This document shows, piece by piece, positions 59,010 to 64,000 of a DNA stretch of 64,000 bases. Made by a program: the position numbers and the translations under genes. Origin of the DNA: Martinezella tropici (GTDB taxonomy: Bacteria; Pseudomonadota; Alphaproteobacteria; Rhizobiales; Rhizobiaceae); the NCBI RefSeq assembly GCF_003287875.1, contig NZ_QMKK01000038.1:1-64000 (forward strand). The letters are read 5' to 3'. How positions within the stretch are numbered: the first letter of the stretch is position 1; every line of letters starts with the position of its first letter. A model generated the notes under the pieces. It made no database searches. It was not told the origin of the DNA and saw only the letters and a list, made by a program, of their open reading frames with translations.

Positions 59010-59756
59010 GTGTCCGAAAAAGCCGTAAAACAGCAGAACGCCCTGTGGGAAAACATCAAGGTCATCGTACAGGCGCTCGTCCTGGCCATGATCATCCGCA
59101 CGGTTCTCTTTCAGCCGTTCACCATCCCGTCCGGTTCGATGATGCCGACGCTTCTTGTCGGAGACTATATCTTCGTCAACAAATTCGCCTACGGCTATTC
59201 GAAATATTCGCTGCCGTTCTCGCCGGATCTCTTCAGCGGCCGTATTCTGGGCAGCGAGCCGAAGCGTGGCGACGTCGTCGTGTTCCGTTTCCCGCCGAAT
59301 CCGGACGTTGATTACATCAAGCGCGTGATCGGCCTGCCGGGCGACCGCATTCAGGTCAAGAACGATATCCTCTACATCAACGGCCAGGCCGTTCCGCGCG
59401 AGCCGCACGGCACGTTTTCGTCGGACTACAGCCAGGAGCCGGGCGACAACATCCCCGTCTATAGCGAGCGTCTGCCGGATAGCGGCAAGGTCTATGACAC
59501 GCTGGATCTTTCGCCGAATTCGCGCGGCGACAACACCCAGGAATATGTCGTGCCGGCCGGCCATTACTTCATGATGGGCGACAACCGCGACAATTCCGAC
59601 GACAGCCGTTTCGACGTCGGCTATGTGCCGGCCGAAAACCTCATCGGCCGCGCCAGCGTCATCTTCTTCTCGCTGGGCCATGACACCTCGTTCCGCGAAG
59701 TCTGGAAATGGCCGACCAACATGCGTTGGGATCGCCTCTTCAAGGTTGTCGAATGA
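59010..59756 (+). CDS. lepB: Signal peptidase I
   Basis: This 248-residue membrane-bound protease removes signal peptides from exported proteins. It has one N-terminal helix (about 17-36), the nucleophile S43 in IPSGSMMPTLLVGDY, the general base K104 in DYIKRVIGLPGD and the later GDNRDNSDDSR box. Start is GTG with AAGGA ten bases upstream. Its stop codon overlaps the rnc start (ATGA), so the two genes are translationally coupled. Confidence 0.96.
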   Translation: MSEKAVKQQNALWENIKVIVQALVLAMIIRTVLFQPFTIPSGSMMPTLLVGDYIFVNKFAYGYSKYSLPFSPDLFSGRILGSEPKRGDVVVFRFPPNPDVDYIKRVIGLPGDRIQVKNDILYINGQAVPREPHGTFSSDYSQEPGDNIPVYSERLPDSGKVYDTLDLSPNSRGDNTQEYVVPAGHYFMMGDNRDNSDDSRFDVGYVPAENLIGRASVIFFSLGHDTSFREVWKWPTNMRWDRLFKVVE

Positions 59757-60472
59757 CGAAGGCGCAGGCGCTCTCCCAGGCGGATCGTACGAAGCTTGAG
59801 GTTGCGATAGGTCATGAATTCGCCGAAAAGGAGCGTCTCGACCGTGCGCTGACACATGCCAGCGCACGCGCGCACAAGACGGGCAATTACGAACGGCTGG
59901 AATTTCTCGGCGACCGGGTCCTCGGCCTTTGCATCGCCGAGTTGCTGTTCAAGACCTTCGGTGCGGCGACGGAAGGCGAGCTTTCGGTTCGCCTCAACCA
60001 GCTGGTCAGTGCCGAAACCTGCGCCGAAGTTGCCGACGAGATGGAGCTGCATCTTTACATTCGTACGGGCGCCGACGTGAAGAAGCTGACGGGCAAACGC
60101 ATGCTTAACGTGCGCGCCGATGTCGTCGAGAGCCTGATTGCCGCGCTCTATCTGGATGGCGGCCTCGAAGTCGCCCGCAAATTCATCCTGCGTTTTTGGG
60201 AGCGCCGCGCCATCAGGCCGGAAGGGGCAAGGCGTGACGCCAAGACGGAATTGCAGGAATGGGCGCATGCGAAATTTGGCGTCACCCCGGTCTACAGGGT
60301 TGATGATCGCAGCGGACCGGATCATGATCCGCGCTTCACCGTGACGGTGCAGGTGGCGGGAACGGCACCCGAGACAGGAATAGAACGCTCCAAGCGTGCG
60401 GCCGAGCAGATGGCGGCGACGCGAATCCTGGAGCGCGAAGGCGTATGGCAGCCTCAGTTGACTGAGAAGTGA
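59753..60472 (+). CDS. rnc: Ribonuclease III
   Basis: This 239-residue enzyme cuts double-stranded RNA in rRNA processing and mRNA decay. The catalytic domain has NYERLEFLGDRVLGLCIAE, with NVRADVVESLIAALYLDGG further on; the C-terminal dsRNA-binding domain starts at DAKTELQEWAHAKFG. ATG 59753 overlaps the lepB stop, which supports it over a frame opening at 59708. It is followed by era after 21 bases. Confidence 0.96.
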   Translation: MTKAQALSQADRTKLEVAIGHEFAEKERLDRALTHASARAHKTGNYERLEFLGDRVLGLCIAELLFKTFGAATEGELSVRLNQLVSAETCAEVADEMELHLYIRTGADVKKLTGKRMLNVRADVVESLIAALYLDGGLEVARKFILRFWERRAIRPEGARRDAKTELQEWAHAKFGVTPVYRVDDRSGPDHDPRFTVTVQVAGTAPETGIERSKRAAEQMAATRILEREGVWQPQLTEK

Positions 60473-60493
60473 CTGCCGGGGAATAATGAAAAA

Positions 60494-61438
60494 ATGAGCA
60501 ATCAGCAGGACACGCCCGCCGAAGACGGTGCGGTTGAACATATCGCCCCGACGCATTCGGGCTTCGTAGCCCTTATCGGCCCCACCAATGCCGGCAAATC
60601 GACGCTGGTCAACCGGCTCGTAGGCGCGAAGGTCTCGATCGTCAGCCACAAGGTGCAGACGACGCGCGCGATCGTGCGCGGCATCGCCATTCACAACAAT
60701 GCGCAGATCGTCTTCATGGATACGCCGGGCATCTTCAAGCCGCGCCGCCGTCTTGACCGCGCGATGGTGACGTCGGCCTGGGGCGGCGCCAAGGATGCCG
60801 ATCTCATCATGCTGCTGATCGACAGCGAGCGTGGTTTGCGCGGCGATGCCGAAGCCATTCTGGAAGGGCTGAAGGACGTTTCGCAGCCGAAGATCCTGGT
60901 CTTGAACAAGATCGACCGTGTCCGTCGCGAGGATCTGCTGGCGCTTGCCGCCGCCGCCAATGAGAAGATTGCCTTCGATCAGACCTTCATGATTTCGGCC
61001 GAAAATGGCTCCGGCTGTGACGATGTCATGGACTATCTGGCGAAAACCCTGCCGGAAGGCCCCTGGTATTATCCGGAGGACCAGATTTCCGATCTGCCGA
61101 TGCGGCAGCTGGCCGCCGAAATCACCCGCGAAAAACTGTTCCTGCGCTTGCACCAGGAGCTTCCCTATTCCTCGCATGTCGAGACGGAGAAGTGGGAAGA
61201 GCGCAAGGATGGTTCGGTGCGCATCGAACAGGTGATCTATGTCGAGCGCGAAAGCCAGAAAAAGATCGCCCTCGGCAAGGGCGGCGAGACGATCAAGGCG
61301 ATTTCGACTGCGTCGCGCAAGGAGCTCTCCGAAATCCTGGAGCAGCCGGTGCATCTTTTCCTCTTCATCAAGGTTCGCGAGAACTGGGGAGATGATCCGG
61401 AGCGTTTCCGCGAGATGGGGCTGGACTTCCCGCATTGA
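60494..61438 (+). CDS. era: GTPase Era
   Basis: This 314-residue GTPase helps 30S ribosome assembly by binding the 3' end of 16S rRNA. GTP motifs are G1 GPTNAGKSTLVNRL, G3 MDTPGIF, G4 VLNKIDRV, and the C-terminal KH domain has ERESQKKIALGKGGETIKAI. It is the third gene of the coupled lepB-rnc-era set. The N-terminal extension (about 20 residues) is normal in alphaproteobacteria. Confidence 0.96.
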   Translation: MSNQQDTPAEDGAVEHIAPTHSGFVALIGPTNAGKSTLVNRLVGAKVSIVSHKVQTTRAIVRGIAIHNNAQIVFMDTPGIFKPRRRLDRAMVTSAWGGAKDADLIMLLIDSERGLRGDAEAILEGLKDVSQPKILVLNKIDRVRREDLLALAAAANEKIAFDQTFMISAENGSGCDDVMDYLAKTLPEGPWYYPEDQISDLPMRQLAAEITREKLFLRLHQELPYSSHVETEKWEERKDGSVRIEQVIYVERESQKKIALGKGGETIKAISTASRKELSEILEQPVHLFLFIKVRENWGDDPERFREMGLDFPH

Positions 61439-61522
61439 TGGAACTTTGCTTTCATGAATGCTTTATAATGCAGCGGTTTATCGGGCGTGTCGTCCACGCC
61501 GCCGCCATTCAGGGAGCGTTTC

Positions 61523-62278
61523 ATGGCGAAAGCGGCGGCGGCGATGCATGGACAGCGAACACCGTGCCAGCTCTGTCCATTGAGGTCTCTGCCGCATTTT
61601 CGTGAATTCGACCGTGATGAGCTGAATTTCGTTAGCAGCTTCAAGAACGGCGAGCTTCTTGTCGATGCCGGCGCCACGATCTTCCTCGAAGGTGCGCACA
61701 GCGCCCACCTTTTCACAATCCTTTCGGGATGGGGGTTTCGCTACAAAACCCTGGAGGACGGCCGACGCCAGATCCTCAACTATGTAATGCCCGGCGACCT
61801 CATCGGGCTGCAGGGGTCGATTATGGGGGAGATGCAGCACTCGACCGAGGCGCTCTCACCGGTATCGCTCTGCGTTTTCGAGCGCACCGAATTGATGACC
61901 CTTTACAATTCGCACGCCTCTCTTGCCTTCGATCTGACCTGGATTGCAGCAAGAGAGGAGCGGATTCTGGATGAACATCTCCTAAGCATCGGGCGCAGGT
62001 CCGCCGTCGAACGGGCCGCCTATCTGATCGCATACCTGCATCAGCGCGCCGGAGCGCTCCGCCTCTTCGATGGCAACAAAGTCATCCCGATCACGCAGCA
62101 GCATGTGGCGGATACGCTCGGCCTTTCCGTTGTTCACACCAATAAGACATTGAAAAAGCTGGCTGCGCGCGGATTGCTTGCTTGGCAGGAGCGAGGCTGC
62201 GAGGTGCTGGATGGAGAGGGGCTTGCAGCACTTGCCGGCTGGGATGGACTTGATTCGGGCAAACGCCCCTTCATCTGA
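61523..62278 (+). CDS. Crp/Fnr-family transcriptional regulator
   Basis: This 251-residue protein has an N-terminal cyclic-nucleotide-binding-like domain (about 30-150) and a C-terminal winged helix (about 165-240; ITQQHVADTLGLSVVHTNKTLKKLA). Only two N-terminal cysteines (CQLCPLR) and one central cysteine are present, fewer than the four FNR uses for its iron-sulfur cluster, so oxygen sensing by that route is unlikely. ATG 61523 has AGGGAG six bases upstream. It lies just after era. Confidence 0.9.
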   Translation: MAKAAAAMHGQRTPCQLCPLRSLPHFREFDRDELNFVSSFKNGELLVDAGATIFLEGAHSAHLFTILSGWGFRYKTLEDGRRQILNYVMPGDLIGLQGSIMGEMQHSTEALSPVSLCVFERTELMTLYNSHASLAFDLTWIAAREERILDEHLLSIGRRSAVERAAYLIAYLHQRAGALRLFDGNKVIPITQQHVADTLGLSVVHTNKTLKKLAARGLLAWQERGCEVLDGEGLAALAGWDGLDSGKRPFI

Positions 62279-62607
62279 GCTATTCTGAGTGCAAAGCAGC
62301 ATGTCTTTTTTAAATGCTGACTGCAACTGTATCAGCATAGATTAATCTCACCGTCACTTTTCCACCAGTTTCACCTTTTACTAACCCCGGCGGCAAAAGC
62401 GATTGGAGCACGTCAACGAGCCCATAGTACCGCGGTGCAAAAAGTGCGAAGCGGTTTGGAGGCAAGGTCATGTTACAAGAGACTAAGCCAATACGAATGG
62501 CAAAAACCATTCATTCAATACGGGCCGATGATTGGCACCGGAGGGATCGATGTGGGACTTTTTATGGGGAGCGCCGACTGGCGCGCGCATGCAAGGATGG
62601 CGCTGAT
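62279..62607. other. Region between Crp/Fnr and receiver genes
   Basis: No separate gene is sure. A GGAGG sequence seven bases before ATG 62470 could start a 46-residue N-terminal extension of the receiver protein or a short leader peptide in the same frame. The left part is AT-rich and likely holds a promoter. Confidence 0.5.
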
Positions 62608-62979
62608 ATGACGTTTCAGCGCGTCCTTATTCTGGAAGACAATCTCATTATCGCTATGGAGGCGGAAGAAATTCTTCGCCTCGTGGGTATTCAACATATT
62701 GAGATTGCTTCGAATCTGGAACAGGCAGTGAATGCCGTTCATTCCGAACATTATGATTTTGCGATGCTGGACGTGAACCTCGGGGAATCGAGGAGCTTCG
62801 GCTTTGCCCGATTGCTGATGGATCGCGGCATCTCCTTTGGTTTTGTCAGTGGTTATTCCGACACGCTCGATTTTCCGGCCGACCTGCGGCATGTGCCGCT
62901 TTTGAACAAGCCCTTCGATGAACAAGCCATGCGCCTCTTTGTCCAGACATTGGCGGCCGGCGATTCCCATGCCATGTGA
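62608..62979 (+). CDS. Single-domain response regulator (receiver)
   Basis: This 123-residue protein is a CheY-like receiver with no output domain. The acidic pair is in LILEDNLIIAME, the phosphorylated aspartate in FAMLDVNLGE and the lysine in PLLNKPFDE. It may be a partner of a histidine kinase encoded elsewhere, as in phosphorelays of rhizobia. The domain starts at ATG 62608, but a better ribosome-binding site stands before ATG 62470, which would add 46 residues without a known domain. Its own stop lies 58 bases before recO. Confidence 0.85.
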   Translation: MTFQRVLILEDNLIIAMEAEEILRLVGIQHIEIASNLEQAVNAVHSEHYDFAMLDVNLGESRSFGFARLLMDRGISFGFVSGYSDTLDFPADLRHVPLLNKPFDEQAMRLFVQTLAAGDSHAM

Positions 62980-63037
62980 CAGCGGCGCGCATTTGCCTTA
63001 AATTCGAATCGCAAAAATCTTTCTGGGCAGCCGGCCG

Positions 63038-63805
63038 ATGCAGTGGCAGGACCACGCGATCATCCTGGGCGTCAAGCGCCTTGGCGAGACCAGCGTCATC
63101 GCCGAGGTGATGACGCGTGCCCGCGGCCGCCATATGGGGCTGGTGCGATCAGGCCGCTCGCGCGCCATGCAGCCGGTGCTGCAGGCCGGCAATCTCGTCG
63201 AGGTAACCTGGCGGGCAAGGCTGCATGAGCATCTTGGTGAATTTCGCATGGAACCGGTCACATTGCGGGCCGCGCGGCTGATGGAGACCGCGACCGCCGT
63301 CTATGGCGTGCAGGCAATGGCCGCCTTGCTGCGGCTGCTCCCGGAGCGGGATCCGCATCCGCATCTCTACGACGCGCTCGATGTGATCCTCGAAAATCTG
63401 CAGAATCCAGCCGATGCCGGTGAGCTTTTCGTGCGCTTCGAGCTTGCCGTGTTGAACGATCTGGGCTTCGGCCTCGACCTGACCGAATGCGCGGCAACCG
63501 GCGTGCGCGAGGATTTGGCTTTCGTTTCGCCGAAGAGCGGGCGTGCCGTCTGCCGTGCGGCCGGCATGCCTTGGGCGGACAAGATGCTGGCGCTGCCGCC
63601 GTTTCTATCGACGGGAGCTGTGGTTGCCGCCGATACGGAGAGCCTTGCGGCGGCCTTCCGCCTGACCGGCTTCTTCCTGCATCGCCATGTTTACGAACCG
63701 CGCGGCATAGAGATCGCCGCGGCGCGCGAGGGCTTTATTCAGGCCGCGATGAAGGCGCTGCATGCGGTGTCGCCGGAGCGGCCGGCCGTTGCGGCAAAAA
63801 GATAG
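63038..63805 (+). CDS. recO: DNA repair protein RecO
   Basis: This 255-residue protein helps RecR load RecA on single-stranded DNA in gap repair. It has an N-terminal OB-fold (about 1-80, [20 protein letters not shown]) with LVRSGRSR, and a helical C-terminal part with [19 protein letters not shown]. The zinc-binding cysteines of some homologues are not obvious. It follows the era block at a distance, with the Crp/Fnr and receiver genes between. Confidence 0.93.
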   Translation: MQWQDHAIILGVKRLGETSVIAEVMTRARGRHMGLVRSGRSRAMQPVLQAGNLVEVTWRARLHEHLGEFRMEPVTLRAARLMETATAVYGVQAMAALLRLLPERDPHPHLYDALDVILENLQNPADAGELFVRFELAVLNDLGFGLDLTECAATGVREDLAFVSPKSGRAVCRAAGMPWADKMLALPPFLSTGAVVAADTESLAAAFRLTGFFLHRHVYEPRGIEIAAAREGFIQAAMKALHAVSPERPAVAAKR

Positions 63806-63877
63806 AACACGCCGGACAAAGTGCACGGCAAAGGGGTTCACGCTCGAGGCGTGGTCGGAGCTGAAAGACCGGTCGCT

Positions 63878-64000
63878 TCAAACAGCCATATTCGACGCCG
63901 CCGACATCACTTCCCGCGGTGCGGGAATGCCGAACATATGACGGCCGGCCTCTTCGGCCTCGGTGAAACACCAGCGGATGACGCCATCCCGATCAAGCAG
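63878..64000 (-). CDS. C-terminal end of a peroxiredoxin/redoxin-like protein (partial)
   Basis: The last 40 codons of a minus-strand gene enter from the right edge. The residues LLDRDGVIRWCFTEAEEAGR, with the DRDGVIRW strand, fit the end of an AhpC/TSA-family thioredoxin-fold protein. The rest, including the active-site cysteine, lies beyond the window, so its function is open. It converges with recO, with 72 bases between the stops. Confidence 0.55.
   Translation of the reverse strand: MLDRDGVIRWCFTEAEEAGRHMFGIPAPREVMSAASNMAV

Noticed and set aside
59621..61435. Long minus-strand open frame opposite rnc and era
   Set aside because: Same reason: it is the shadow of two strongly conserved genes and shows no recognisable motif.
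61523..62278. Oxygen-sensing FNR/FnrN regulator
   Set aside because: Only two N-terminal cysteines and one central cysteine are present, which is too few for the usual four-cysteine cluster site.
1..64000. CRISPR arrays, rRNA genes, prophage or plasmid replication genes
   Set aside because: No regularly spaced repeats, no rRNA sequence and no phage structural or replication-initiation proteins were seen.

Overview
The window is a high-GC chromosomal segment from an alphaproteobacterium of the Rhizobiaceae, most likely genus Rhizobium. The pointers are two tandem RopA-type porins, an iolR-iolC-iolD-iolE-iolB inositol operon in the order known from rhizobia, a RIME-like intergenic mosaic repeat, a single bifunctional RelA/SpoT protein next to rpoZ, and the block acpS-lepB-rnc-era-recO. 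Most of the content is ordinary core and accessory metabolism. I see no prophage, CRISPR array, secretion system or conjugative element, and one insertion sequence, which lies exactly at the left edge.

Layout. 1-1529: an IS1182-like element with 17-bp perfect inverted repeats, inserted into the terminator of a two-gene RND efflux operon (1555-5903). 6.3-13.2 kb: an atypical short-chain dehydrogenase, ETF-ubiquinone oxidoreductase, an acetyltransferase, a VapBC toxin-antitoxin pair, a DMT exporter divergent from an Lrp regulator, and the magnesium transporter MgtE behind a structured leader. 13.5-16.3 kb: a quinone-oxidoreductase-like enzyme divergent from an HxlR regulator with a clear dyad operator, and an MFS exporter. 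16.6-23.2 kb: a lipid kinase, a divergent pair for polyamine catabolism (glutamine-synthetase-like and class III aminotransferase), a Nudix hydrolase, and a GT2 glycosyltransferase divergent from a UPF0104 membrane protein. 23.2-25.6 kb: an ECF sigma factor of the SigJ/ECF42 type with three paralogous YCII/DGPF proteins. 25.7-35.5 kb: AMP nucleosidase, several very small proteins, a PLP aminotransferase, a lower-GC PurN-like formyltransferase of odd origin, an SDR/AraC pair, a PilZ protein and a MATE transporter.

35.6-43.8 kb is the inositol catabolic region. IolC, IolD, IolE and IolB carry out successive steps from inosose towards the 5-dehydro-2-deoxygluconate phosphate stage, IolR (RpiR family) is the likely repressor, and a divergent Gfo/Idh/MocA dehydrogenase may supply the first oxidation. 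An exact GGAA-N6-TTCC motif sits between iolR and iolC. A ferredoxin reductase, tRNA-Ser(GCU) and the two porins follow. 48.7-64 kb is housekeeping: a hydrolase, soluble lytic transglycosylase, dapA, smpB, an NYN nuclease-like protein, rpoZ, rsh, a DUF3563 micro-protein, a DUF2062 membrane protein, acpS, lepB, rnc, era, then a Crp/Fnr regulator and a single-domain receiver placed between era and recO, and the C-terminal end of a peroxiredoxin-like protein at the right edge.

The best leads for unusual biology are the IS insertion that removed the U-tract of the efflux terminator, the structured mgtE leader, the ECF sigma/DGPF cluster without a visible anti-sigma factor, the non-canonical SDR, the orphan formyltransferase, the RIME element inside the iol operon, and the shared identity tracts of the two porins. 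None of them can be called a new system from sequence alone.
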